DNA from: Extibacter muris
GTDB lineage: Bacteria > Bacillota > Clostridia > Lachnospirales > Lachnospiraceae
Length of the DNA stretch: 64,000 nt
Assembly (NCBI RefSeq): GCF_004345005.1
Contig: NZ_SMMX01000003.1
Coordinates: 248,001-312,000 of the forward strand
Reading direction: 5' to 3'
The notes beneath the pieces are model-generated. The model saw nothing but the letters and a program-made list of their open reading frames with translations, was not told the origin of the DNA and did no database searches. Made by a program: the position numbers and the translations under genes. The stretch's first letter is position 1. Every line of letters starts with the position of its first letter. Of this stretch, positions 16,965 to 25,135 are shown piece by piece.

Positions 16965-16981
16965 CAGAAAGAAGGGAAGAA

Positions 16982-18421
16982 ATGACTGATAAGGATAAGA
17001 ATAAGGAAACGAACGAGACAGAGATAGAGAAGGTAGACGGCGCTCACGTAGAAGTGGAAGACACGAAAAAAGAAGACGATGAATATGAAAAGGTCTGCTT
17101 TATCTGTCACCGCCCGGAGAGCACCGCTGGCAAGATGATAGAGCTGCCTAACAATATATCCGTGTGCAGCGACTGCATGCAGAAGAGCTTTGATGCCATG
17201 AGCAGCGGCCAGATAGATTACAGCCAGCTCATGAACATGCCGGGCGTACAGGTATTCAACATGTCTGACATGGAGCAGCAGAATGTCCCGAAACAGCAGA
17301 AGATCAAAAAGAAAAAGGAATGCGAGGAGAAAAGACCTCTGATTGATATCAGAGAGATTCCGGCGCCTCATAAGATCAAGGCGAGCCTGGATGAATATGT
17401 AGTAGGGCAGGAGTACGCCAAGAAAGTGATGTCCGTCGCGGTGTATAACCACTATAAAAGGGTTGCAACAGACACGATGGACGACATAGAGATTGAAAAG
17501 TCGAATATGCTGATGATCGGACCTACCGGCTCCGGCAAGACATACCTTGTAAAGACGCTGGCGCGTCTTCTCGACGTACCGCTTGCCATAACAGACGCCA
17601 CCTCTCTTACGGAGGCCGGCTACATAGGAGACGATATAGAGAGTGTCGTATCCAAACTGCTGGCAGCTGCCGACAATGATGTAGAGAAGGCGGAGCAGGG
17701 AATCATCTTCATAGATGAGATAGACAAGATCGCCAAGAAGAAGAACACGAGCCAGAGGGACGTAAGCGGGGAATCGGTCCAGCAGGGAATGCTGAAGCTC
17801 CTTGAGGGGAGCGATGTGGAAGTGCCTGTCGGAGCGAACAGCAAGAATGCCATGGTGCCACTTACTACGGTAAATACGAGAAATATACTGTTCATATGCG
17901 GCGGGGCGTTCCCAGATCTGGACGGCATTATCAAAGAGCGCCTGTCGAAGCAGTCGTCCATCGGCTTCGGGGCGGACTTGAAAGATAAGTATGATCATGA
18001 CAAGACGGTTCTGGAGAAGGTGACGATAGAGGATCTGCGTAATTTTGGTATGATACCGGAGTTTATCGGTCGTCTTCCGATCATATTCACGTTGCGCGGC
18101 CTTGACGAAGATATGCTCGTCAAGATATTAAAGGAGCCGAAGAACGCGATTCTGAAGCAGTATCAGAAACTGCTGGCACTGGATGAGGTAAAGCTGGATT
18201 TTGATGAAGGGGCTCTGGGCGCCATCGCCAGGAAAGCGATGGAGAAAGACACCGGTGCAAGAGCGCTGCGTGCCATCATCGAAGAATTCATGCTGGATAT
18301 CATGTATGAGATTCCGAAAGATGACAATATCGGAGAAGTGACGATTACAGAAGAATACATAGAAGGAACGGGAGGACCTGTCATCATGCTTAGAGGACAG
18401 GAAGCTGCGAGGTTGAGATAA
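16982..18421 (+). CDS. clpX: ClpX-type AAA+ unfoldase (paralogue)
   Basis: 479 residues. The N-terminal zinc-binding domain (VCFICHRPE and VCSDC) and acidic/basic spacer precede the AAA+ module: Walker A GPTGSGKTYL, the GYIGDDIES pore region, Walker B IIFIDEIDKIAKK, and sensor/ClpB-D2 small domain. An IGF tripeptide (SSIGFGAD), the ClpP-docking loop, is present, so it could feed substrates to ClpP. No tig-clpP neighbours are seen, and the N-terminal extension and insertions differ from standard ClpX, so it is probably a second copy. It follows ligA by 17 nt, and its stop overlaps the next ATG by one base (TAATG). Confidence 0.85.
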   Translation: MTDKDKNKETNETEIEKVDGAHVEVEDTKKEDDEYEKVCFICHRPESTAGKMIELPNNISVCSDCMQKSFDAMSSGQIDYSQLMNMPGVQVFNMSDMEQQNVPKQQKIKKKKECEEKRPLIDIREIPAPHKIKASLDEYVVGQEYAKKVMSVAVYNHYKRVATDTMDDIEIEKSNMLMIGPTGSGKTYLVKTLARLLDVPLAITDATSLTEAGYIGDDIESVVSKLLAAADNDVEKAEQGIIFIDEIDKIAKKKNTSQRDVSGESVQQGMLKLLEGSDVEVPVGANSKNAMVPLTTVNTRNILFICGGAFPDLDGIIKERLSKQSSIGFGADLKDKYDHDKTVLEKVTIEDLRNFGMIPEFIGRLPIIFTLRGLDEDMLVKILKEPKNAILKQYQKLLALDEVKLDFDEGALGAIARKAMEKDTGARALRAIIEEFMLDIMYEIPKDDNIGEVTITEEYIEGTGGPVIMLRGQEAARLR

Positions 18422-19680
18422 TGAATAGTTATAGTTATTTGCTGGATCTGGCGATTATTTTATTATGTACGAAACTTTTAGGTCTGGCTACGAGGAAGGT
18501 ACAGATGCCGCAGGTGGTGGGAGCGCTGCTTGCAGGGCTTCTGCTTGGTCCTGCGGTGGCCGGTGTACTGACAGAGACGAGCTTCATCCATGAGGTCGCC
18601 GAGATCGGAGTCATCGTCCTCATGTTCTGCGCGGGGCTTGAGACCGATATACAGGAACTGAAGGCGAGCGGGAAGGCGTCGTTCATCATCGCGCTCTGTG
18701 GTGTGCTCGTACCGCTTGCAGGCGGGTTCGGACTGGCATATTTTTTCAACAGGCCGGATATGATTGCATCTGACGCGGCGGCAAGCGTATTTCTCCAAAA
18801 CATATTTATAGGGATTATCCTGACTGCAACCTCGGTCAGTATCACGGTCGAGACGCTCAAGGAGATGGGCAAGCTGAAGACCCGGTCCGGGAACGCCATA
18901 CTGGGAGCTGCCATCATCGACGATATACTAGGTATCATTGCTCTGACCGTAGTGACGAGCATGGCAGATCCGTCCGTCCATATCGGTGTGGTCATGCTGA
19001 AGATCGTAGGTTTCTTCATATTCTCGGCGGTGGCTGGATTCATCTTCTATAAAGTATACAAAGCATGGACAGAAGGTGCATCCAGAGGGCTGCACAGGCA
19101 CGTGATCATCGCGTTCGTGTTCTGCCTTCTCATGGCATATACCGCGGAACAGTATTTTGGAGTTGCGGATATCACCGGTGCGTTTATTGCGGGATTGATC
19201 ATATCCAATACAGAGAGATCTGTATTTATCCAGACGAAGTTTGACACGCTGTCGTATATGCTGCTGTCACCTGTATTCTTTGCAAGTATCGGGCTGAAGG
19301 TCGTGCTTCCTAAGATGAACGGCCTCATCGTCGCGTTTGCCCTGCTGCTGATGCTTGTTGCGGTCCTGACGAAGATTATAGGATGTGGGCTCGGAGCTAA
19401 GGTATGCGGTTACAAGCCGTACCAGTGCAAGCGGATTGGCGTCGGCATGATATCGCGTGGCGAGGTGGCCCTGATTGTGGCGAGCAAAGGCACGGCCGTC
19501 GGGCTTATGAGTTCGGCATTCCTTGGACCGGTAGTGATCATGGTCGTGTTTACGACGATAATCACCCCTGTTCTTCTGAAAATCATCTTCAAGAAGGGCC
19601 CGGACCTTCCGGTGGCGAAGGAGAAGGAAGTATCCAGCTACTATGAAGGGGCTTCTATTCTGCGGGGAGAAGAAAAATAG
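18421..19680 (+). CDS. Cation:proton antiporter (CPA2, NapA/Kef-like)
   Basis: 419 residues and about twelve membrane helices. N-terminal features are VQMPQVVGALLAGLLLGPAV, the GVIVLMFCAGLETD segment of the CPA2 group, and AIIDDILGIIALTV, whose paired Asp residues match the ion-binding DD of electrogenic Na+/H+ antiporters. The C-terminal half has RGEVALIVASKG. It should exchange Na+ (or K+) for H+ across the membrane; there is no RCK/TrkA-N domain. The start overlaps the clpX stop. A strong terminator follows its stop. Confidence 0.9.
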   Translation: MNSYSYLLDLAIILLCTKLLGLATRKVQMPQVVGALLAGLLLGPAVAGVLTETSFIHEVAEIGVIVLMFCAGLETDIQELKASGKASFIIALCGVLVPLAGGFGLAYFFNRPDMIASDAAASVFLQNIFIGIILTATSVSITVETLKEMGKLKTRSGNAILGAAIIDDILGIIALTVVTSMADPSVHIGVVMLKIVGFFIFSAVAGFIFYKVYKAWTEGASRGLHRHVIIAFVFCLLMAYTAEQYFGVADITGAFIAGLIISNTERSVFIQTKFDTLSYMLLSPVFFASIGLKVVLPKMNGLIVAFALLLMLVAVLTKIIGCGLGAKVCGYKPYQCKRIGVGMISRGEVALIVASKGTAVGLMSSAFLGPVVIMVVFTTIITPVLLKIIFKKGPDLPVAKEKEVSSYYEGASILRGEEK

Positions 19681-19705
19681 CTTTATGCACATAGAAGCAT
19701 ACTTT

Positions 19706-19743
19706 CCTCATATACTTTATAAAAAAGTATATGAGGTTTTTTT
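19706..19743 (+). terminator. Rho-independent terminator overlapping the ribosome site of the next gene
   Basis: CCTCATATACTT (19706-19717) pairs perfectly with AAGTATATGAGG (19725-19736) over a 7-nt loop, followed by seven T (19737-19743). The ATG of the protease gene starts at 19744, directly after the T run, and its only Shine-Dalgarno-like sequence (TGAGG, 19732-19736) is the 3' arm of this stem. Confidence 0.9.
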
Positions 19744-21450
19744 ATGGATGATGCAATATGCAAGGAGCAGATATTATCCCAGGATTACTGGGATTTTATT
19801 TTTCCGGGTTTCCGCAGCATTAGCGATATGGGACTCGAAGGCGACCAGTATTGTATGCAGAATATGGACTATGGATATAAAGCGATATACGTAGACAGCA
19901 AAAAAATGGAACCTTTAAGCATAGAAAGGTACTGGTATAACGCTATCCCAAACTGCTATTGCCTGCTGGATATGGCTGCACTGAACGAATCGGGGATAAC
20001 TGCCGCGCAGAATTATCCGGCGCTTCAGCTTATGGGAACTGACGTAATGATTGGATTTGTGGATACGGGAATTGATTATAAGAATTCTGTATTCCGCAAT
20101 CTGGACGGAAGCACAAGAATTGCAGGAATCTGGGATCAGACGATTCAGGATGGCGCACCGCCGGAGGGGTTCGCATTCGGTAGCGAATACCGTGAAGATC
20201 TGATCAATGAGGCGCTTCGTTCAGGTGCACCCGAGGAGCTCGTACCCACAGCGGATACAAATGGGCACGGGACGTTTCTGGCCAGTGTCGCTGCCGGAGG
20301 GGCAGATGTGGAAAACCAGTTTCTTGGGGCGGCTCCGGAATCCACCCTTGCAGTTGTAAAACTTAAAGAGGCAAAGGACTATCTGAAGGAATTTTATAAG
20401 ATTAGGCCGGATGCGATCTGCTATCAGGAAAATGACATCATGCTCGGCCTCCGCTATCTGAGCCTGCTGGCAGCAGAACGGAATATGCCCCTCGTCATGT
20501 GTATTGCGCTTGGAACGAATTTTGGAGGCCATAACAACGCCACGCTGCTTTCAAACGTACTTAACAGGTATTCCACAACAATCAACCGGATTGTGGTAAT
20601 CGGCGGAGGAAATGAAGCGAATGAACGGCATCATTTTTCTGGCACATTAGAAAATATGAGGGAGCAGAGAGAGGTTGAAATCCGGGTGGGGGCAGGAGTA
20701 AGTGGATTTGTTACGGAACTGTGGACTTCGATTCCAAACGTGATGACCGTTTCCATCATATCTCCTTCAGGAGAGCGTACGCCGGTCATCTCCATCCGGC
20801 AGGGGAGCAGATATGTGTTTACGTTTACATTTGACCGGACAAGGGTTATTGTAGAATACAGGCTTCTTACAGAGAACAATGACTCTCAGCTTATCTTCCT
20901 GCGTTTCGACGGCCCTTCCGAGGGAATATGGAGGGTCGCGGTGCAGCCGCTCCAGCTCTCTGACGGCATGTTTCATATGTGGCTTCCTGTGAAGGAGTTC
21001 CTGAGCGGGGAAGTCTTCTTTTTGGAAGCAGACCCGGAGACGACCATCACGGAGCCGGGCAGCACGACCTACAGTATGACGGTAGCTTACTATAACGGAA
21101 TAGACAATAGTATTGATATTAATTCCGGGAGGGGGTATACTAGAGATGGATACATCAAACCGGACTTTGCAGCACCCGGTGTGGGCGTGACCGGTGCCAT
21201 GCCCGGCGGAAGATTTGTAACCAGAACGGGCTCAAGCGTTGCGGTTGGATTGACCGGTGGCGCATCCGCCCTTATGGCGGAGTGGCTCGTGAGGGAGCAG
21301 GAGCTGAACCTTGGGGCGGGAGCCAGCGAGGTCAGGAATCTGTTCGTGCTTGGAGCGCAGCAGAAGCCTCTGTTAGATTATCCGAACCGGCAGTGGGGCT
21401 ATGGGACACTGGACGTGTACCAAGCGCTAGACAGGCTGAGACGGTTATAG
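19744..21450 (+). CDS. Subtilisin-like S8 family peptidase (Csp-like)
   Basis: 568 residues. The triad is complete: Asp in IGFVDTGIDYKN (about 100), His in NGHGTFLASVAAGG (about 175) and Ser in TRTGSSVAVGLTGGAS (about 500). A long insert lies between His and Ser, as in the clostridial Csp proteases of spore germination and related Lachnospiraceae S8 proteins. There is no signal peptide, which fits Csp-like proteins; secretion cannot be excluded. The start is taken at 19744 because the conserved CKEQILSQDYWDFI follows at once, but the ribosome site lies in a terminator stem. It may process spore or wall proteins. Confidence 0.88.
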   Translation: MDDAICKEQILSQDYWDFIFPGFRSISDMGLEGDQYCMQNMDYGYKAIYVDSKKMEPLSIERYWYNAIPNCYCLLDMAALNESGITAAQNYPALQLMGTDVMIGFVDTGIDYKNSVFRNLDGSTRIAGIWDQTIQDGAPPEGFAFGSEYREDLINEALRSGAPEELVPTADTNGHGTFLASVAAGGADVENQFLGAAPESTLAVVKLKEAKDYLKEFYKIRPDAICYQENDIMLGLRYLSLLAAERNMPLVMCIALGTNFGGHNNATLLSNVLNRYSTTINRIVVIGGGNEANERHHFSGTLENMREQREVEIRVGAGVSGFVTELWTSIPNVMTVSIISPSGERTPVISIRQGSRYVFTFTFDRTRVIVEYRLLTENNDSQLIFLRFDGPSEGIWRVAVQPLQLSDGMFHMWLPVKEFLSGEVFFLEADPETTITEPGSTTYSMTVAYYNGIDNSIDINSGRGYTRDGYIKPDFAAPGVGVTGAMPGGRFVTRTGSSVAVGLTGGASALMAEWLVREQELNLGAGASEVRNLFVLGAQQKPLLDYPNRQWGYGTLDVYQALDRLRRL

Positions 21451-21486
21451 TGAAAAGGTAGAATGAAAAACAAAGGAGTGTCAGAT

Positions 21487-21777
21487 ATGGCAGATTTTTT
21501 TGAGGACTTAGGAAAGAGAATATCCGACGTGGCGAATGATATCGGGAAAAAGACGGAAGATACGCTGGAAATCCAGAAGCGGAGGAGTGATATCCGTACT
21601 CTGAAACGTGCAAGCGAGAGGGACCTTATGGACATCGGCAAGATGATATATGACAAGTTCCGGCAAGGTGAGATAAATGACACAGATTGTATTGCGCTTT
21701 GCGAAGAGATTGAGAAGCGCGGCTTACAGATAGAAAAACAGGAAGAGGAAATAGCAAGAATCAGAGGAGAACGATAG
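21487..21777 (+). CDS. Small coiled-coil protein, unknown function
   Basis: 96 residues from ATG 21487, which has AAAGGAG 9 nt upstream; an earlier in-frame ATG at 21463 lacks a site. The start ADFFEDLGKRISDVANDIGKK resembles the N-terminus of small Lachnospiraceae proteins that often carry a zinc ribbon, but no ribbon is present. The rest is amphipathic helix and coiled coil, ending EIARIRGER. Its stop is directly followed by the LspA-like gene, so they are co-transcribed. No function can be assigned. Confidence 0.75.
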   Translation: MADFFEDLGKRISDVANDIGKKTEDTLEIQKRRSDIRTLKRASERDLMDIGKMIYDKFRQGEINDTDCIALCEEIEKRGLQIEKQEEEIARIRGER

Positions 21778-22254
21778 ATGGCTGTACTGGCAGTTGGTAT
21801 TATGGCGCTTCTGTTCAGCTTGGATATGCTGCTGAAGCAGCATGTAGAGGAGAATCTGGACAGCGGGGAAGAAAAAGAGCTTGTCAAAGGGAAGATAGTA
21901 ATCCGAAAAGTGTATAACAGAGGATTCATGCTGCATGCGCTGGATAAGCGCCCCTGTCTTGTAAAGTCAGTGACGGCGGTAATGGGAGCAGCCCTCGCTG
22001 TCTGTAATGTACTGCTGTTTACGGGAAAGGGGCGGCGTGTGGAGAAGCTCGGCACGGCCATATTCAGCGCAGGTGCGTACGGCAATATATTTGACCGCCT
22101 GGTAAGAGGGAAAGTGATCGACTACATAGGATTCAGAAGCAAGAATGATTTCCTGTCCCGTCTGACAGTAAATCTGGCGGATATATTTATCGTTACGGGC
22201 CTAATCTTATCCGGTTTGGGCAGATTATTACCAGGGGCCGGATCCCGTTCATGA
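21778..22254 (+). CDS. lspA: Signal peptidase II (LspA)-like protein
   Basis: 158 residues with a three- to four-helix plan. It carries the LspA-like segments SLDMLLKQHVEE (substrate/entry motif, D-x-x-x-K), NRGFMLHAL, GAYGNIFDRLVRGKVIDYI and TVNLADIFIVTG; the last two hold the catalytic Asp pair. LspA removes signal peptides from prolipoproteins in the membrane. The sequence is more divergent than a housekeeping LspA (for example NRGFML for the usual NxGaaF), so it may be a paralogue with narrower substrates. It ends 6 nt before the composite repeat. Confidence 0.75.
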   Translation: MAVLAVGIMALLFSLDMLLKQHVEENLDSGEEKELVKGKIVIRKVYNRGFMLHALDKRPCLVKSVTAVMGAALAVCNVLLFTGKGRRVEKLGTAIFSAGAYGNIFDRLVRGKVIDYIGFRSKNDFLSRLTVNLADIFIVTGLILSGLGRLLPGAGSRS

Positions 22255-22260
22255 GTGGCG

Positions 22261-22946
22261 TTTAAGTAAAGTGGCTGCGGACAGGGAGCCGGGTGGCATC
22301 TGCTCCGATGCGTCCGAGGCTCCGACTATTTCACGTATCCCTAACCCTCCGGAATGCGCGCCGATAGCGGCTTACATCCCGCAGGATAAAGGCTACGGAA
22401 AGGATTCTCCGCCTCTTCCGCTTGTACCTGCGCATCTCCCACCCGGCTCCCCGCCCGCTATCTACTTCACTTAACAAGGGCAAGGATGGCTGTGTAACGT
22501 TACTGGCCAGCGGATGACCGCTGGCTGCGTGAGATGAATGATAAGAGTTTTGTTAGTCCAGACGAATCAGGCAGGGGATGTTATCTTATATAACATCCCC
22601 TGCCTGATTCCGGCTCTTCTTCATTATGTTATTACCAACCAAGGTTTCCAACTTGTTTAGCCCTTATCACTATGCTGACACAGCTAAAGCACTTCCATCG
22701 GCCGGCAGCGTCACACAGCCAGCTCCGCCCGTGCCAGTAAAGTAGATAGCCGATGGGGAGGTAGGGGGCAGGTGCGCAGGTGTAAGCGGAAGGGACGGAG
22801 AATCCTCACCAGAGTCGTTGGCTTGTGGGATGAGAGCCGCAATCGGCGAACATTCTACAAGCTTAGGAATCTGTGTGATAGTCGCAGTTCCCGGACGCAT
22901 CGGAGCATCTGCCCCCTACCTCCCCATCGGCGTCCGCTTCACTAAA
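22261..22946. repeat. Composite inverted repeat, copy 2 (module B - centre - inverted module A)
   Basis: A 686-bp reverse-complement counterpart of the element at 1935-2531, again between convergent genes. Module B is about 22261-22474 on the plus strand; module A is about 22736-22946 on the minus strand. The centre matches copy 1 closely on both sides (AGATGAATGATAA, then GGTTTCCAACTTG) but carries about 90 extra bases between those two blocks. That insert holds a perfect 21-bp inverted repeat (22564-22584 with 22590-22610). No gene is visible inside. Confidence 0.85.
22564..22610. repeat. Perfect 21-bp hairpin inserted in copy 2 of the composite repeat
   Basis: Positions 22564-22584 are the exact reverse complement of 22590-22610 around a 5-nt loop CTTAT. 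The stem contains CAGGCAGGGGATGTTAT. Copy 1 lacks this segment, so it is an insertion. It could be a small palindromic mobile unit or an added bidirectional terminator. Confidence 0.85.
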
Positions 22947-22947
22947 C

Positions 22948-23886
22948 TCACATTTGCTCAAAATATTCTTTTATCTGCCCCAATATGATACCCATCAGCC
23001 GCGTCCTTGCCTCCACGCTGGCCCATGCTACATGGGGCGTGATGAACAGGCGCCGGCTGTCTTTGATACGCCGCAGCGGATTGTCCGGGCTCATGGGTTC
23101 CTCGCACAGCACATCCAGCCCTGCTGCAGCGATGTCACTTCGTTCCAGCGCATTGCATAGATCCTCTTCCACAACGATAGGGCCGCGGCCAAGGTTCAGG
23201 AAGATGCAGCTCTTTTTCATCTTCTCCAGCTTTTCGGCATTGATGAGATTTTGCGTATATTCGTTCAGCGGAGCGTGGACGGATATGATATCGGATTCCC
23301 GAAGCAGTGTGTCCATATCCACCTGATGATAGCCTTCCTGTGGTTCACTGTTCGAAGGTGAGGCGTAGATGACATGTGTTCCAAAAGCCTCTGCGATAGA
23401 GGCGACACGTCTGCCGATGTTGCCGAGTCCGATAATCCCCCATATCTTGCCGGACAATTCATAGAACACTTCTTCAAAATGGGTGAAGATAGTGTCGTTC
23501 GTATAGCGGTCCTCCTTGACATAATCGTCATAGTAGCGCAGCTTCTCAAGCAGATAGAACAGCATGGCAAACGTGTGCTGCGCGACAGACTCGGTAGAAT
23601 ATCCGGCTACGTTGCGCCAGGCGATACGGCGGCTGTCCAGATAATCCTTATCCAGATTGTTCGTTCCTGTCGCGGTGACACAGACTAGCTTAAGCCGCCC
23701 GGCCTCCCCGATTGTGGATTCATTGACCTGTACTTTGTTGATGACGATAACGTCTGCATCTTTTACTCGTTCGGGGACCTGTTCTGAAGTAGAAAACGAA
23801 TACTTGATAACGGTTCCGAGTTCTTCGAATCCTGATAGGTCGATGTCTTCGCCAATTGTCTTGGCATCCAGAAATACTATATTCAT
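22948..23886 (-). CDS. D-2-hydroxyacid dehydrogenase (glycerate dehydrogenase-like)
   Basis: 312 residues from the ATG at 23886, which has GGGAGG 5-6 nt upstream; an earlier Met five residues on has none. The fold is that of D-isomer 2-hydroxyacid dehydrogenases: VTATGTNNLDKDYL, GYSTESVAQHTFAML, Rossmann motif GLGNIGRRVASIAEAFG, the catalytic Arg region and LGRGPIVVEEDL, and the catalytic His in TPHVAWAS. It reduces a 2-keto acid such as hydroxypyruvate or glyoxylate with NADH; the HprA-like spacing favours hydroxypyruvate, but specificity is not certain. It is monocistronic and ends at the composite repeat. Confidence 0.9.
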   Translation of the reverse strand: MNIVFLDAKTIGEDIDLSGFEELGTVIKYSFSTSEQVPERVKDADVIVINKVQVNESTIGEAGRLKLVCVTATGTNNLDKDYLDSRRIAWRNVAGYSTESVAQHTFAMLFYLLEKLRYYDDYVKEDRYTNDTIFTHFEEVFYELSGKIWGIIGLGNIGRRVASIAEAFGTHVIYASPSNSEPQEGYHQVDMDTLLRESDIISVHAPLNEYTQNLINAEKLEKMKKSCIFLNLGRGPIVVEEDLCNALERSDIAAAGLDVLCEEPMSPDNPLRRIKDSRRLFITPHVAWASVEARTRLMGIILGQIKEYFEQM

Positions 23887-23930
23887 ACATACCTCCCGCA
23901 TAATTGAATTACATAACTGCCAGTGTCACA

Positions 23931-23959
23931 ATAGTATCATGGAATACATACATTATCAA
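23931..23959 (-). promoter_or_regulatory. Promoter of the hydroxyacid dehydrogenase gene
   Basis: On the minus strand: TTGATA (23959-23954), a 17-nt spacer, TACTAT (23936-23931). Transcription would start near 23925, about 40 nt before the start codon. Confidence 0.7.
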
Positions 23960-24110
23960 CGGTCAGCTTTTCAAGGGAATATATGGAAATAAGCACTCGG
24001 AACATCTTGTAAGCGGGAGCCGGACAACCAGTCGAAACACACGCCAAAGCCGCATGCGCAGGGGATCCGCAGGAGGATCGCCCTGCGTTTGTACGGTTGT
24101 TTTTTGCTAT
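23960..24110 (+). ncRNA. Possible small RNA / structured intergenic segment
   Basis: No gene lies at 23887-24244. Within it, CGCAGGGGATCC (24057-24068) pairs with GGATCGCCCTGCG (24075-24087) with one bulged base. A run of six T follows at 24100-24105, about 12 nt after the stem. No plus-strand gene ends upstream, so a terminator here would imply a short plus-strand transcript. The segment is not recognisable as 6S, SRP, tmRNA or RNase P RNA, and no convincing plus-strand promoter was found. Low confidence. Confidence 0.25.
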
Positions 24111-24140
24111 AATTATAATAAAATCTTAAGGTGTATTAAG

Positions 24141-24169
24141 TTGCGGCACCGTTATCATTATTGTATAAT
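24141..24169 (+). promoter_or_regulatory. Promoter of the C39-like peptidase gene
   Basis: TTGCGG (24141-24146), a 17-nt spacer, TATAAT (24164-24169), a perfect -10 box. The start codon at 24245 is about 70 nt downstream of the expected transcription start. Confidence 0.75.
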
Positions 24170-24244
24170 TAACAGCATGATATAGATAACAGCATCGACA
24201 CGACATTGCTTAATATAGACATACATATAGAAGAAGGGGAAGAC

Positions 24245-25111
24245 ATGGGTAACAACAGAAGGAGAAGACAGCAGGTACACAGGCAGCTCGTTATTCTTGG
24301 AGGCTTTATCGTACTTATCGCGGCCACCGTTTATGGCTTTGGCATGCAGCGTTCTAAAAAAGACGAGACGCTGGCGGCGGCAAAGATAGAAGCAGATGAT
24401 GCAAAGGACGACAGTTGGAAGGCAAAGAAGACGATTACAGAACCAAAAGAGGAGACAGCCGCCCAGCGGCTTGCACGTGTAAAGAAGCAGGCGACGGCGT
24501 CAGGATATCCGAAAGGCGTAATAGATCTACTCGATAAGAATGAAGAGACGGTACAGTTCGTGGAGGATTACGGGAAGAAAAAAGACAATCCGAATGCGGA
24601 TACCATCGGCAGTGGATTTACGAAAGGACAGATTCCACTGCTGCTCCAGTGGGACGAGCGGTGGGGATACGCGCCTTATGGCACGAGTATCGTAGCCGTG
24701 AGCGGCTGTGGCCCGACGTGCCTGTCCATGGTAGTCAGCGGTCTTACAGGGGACTGGTCGGTCACGCCGGCGAAAGTGGCAGCCTACGGATCGGAGCATG
24801 GTTTCGTGGATGAAGATAACAATACGTACTGGCGTTTTATGGAAGAAGCGCCGGCCAACTGGAATGTATCGGCAAGGGAGATTCCGCTTGTGGAACAGCA
24901 GGTGGCAGCAGAGCTTCAGGCAGGACATCCGGTCATCTGCAGCGTAGGTCCGGGGGATTTCACGGATAACGGTCATTTCATCGTGCTCACGGGCTACAAT
25001 AACGGAGCATTGACCATTAACGACCCGTTCAGCCAGAAGAACAGCAGCCGGACATGGACGTTCAGTGAGATCCAGGATCAGATAGCAGCCATGTGGGTGT
25101 ATTCACTATAG
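24245..25111 (+). CDS. C39-like papain-fold peptidase domain protein, membrane anchored
   Basis: 288 residues. A basic N-terminus (NNRRRRQQVHRQ) and one membrane helix (about 14-33) lead to a charged spacer and a C-terminal C39-like domain. The domain starts IPLLLQWDERWGYAPYG, with the catalytic Cys in SGCGPTCLSMV, His in DNGHFIVLTGY and Asp in INDPF. Proteins of this kind are exported or cell-surface thiol peptidases or peptide-binding relatives; the target is unknown. The ATG at 24245 has an AAGGGGAAG ribosome site. A GNAT gene follows 24 nt downstream, probably in the same transcript. Confidence 0.85.
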   Translation: MGNNRRRRQQVHRQLVILGGFIVLIAATVYGFGMQRSKKDETLAAAKIEADDAKDDSWKAKKTITEPKEETAAQRLARVKKQATASGYPKGVIDLLDKNEETVQFVEDYGKKKDNPNADTIGSGFTKGQIPLLLQWDERWGYAPYGTSIVAVSGCGPTCLSMVVSGLTGDWSVTPAKVAAYGSEHGFVDEDNNTYWRFMEEAPANWNVSAREIPLVEQQVAAELQAGHPVICSVGPGDFTDNGHFIVLTGYNNGALTINDPFSQKNSSRTWTFSEIQDQIAAMWVYSL

Positions 25112-25135
25112 CCGGGTCTGGAGATCAGAGGTGTT

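Noticed and set aside
16955-17998. 347-codon minus-strand ORF
   Set aside because: Antisense shadow of the ClpX-type gene.
1935-22946. CRISPR array made of the repeated segments
   Set aside because: The repeats are long, inverted, only three in number and far apart; there are no short direct repeats with uniform spacers.
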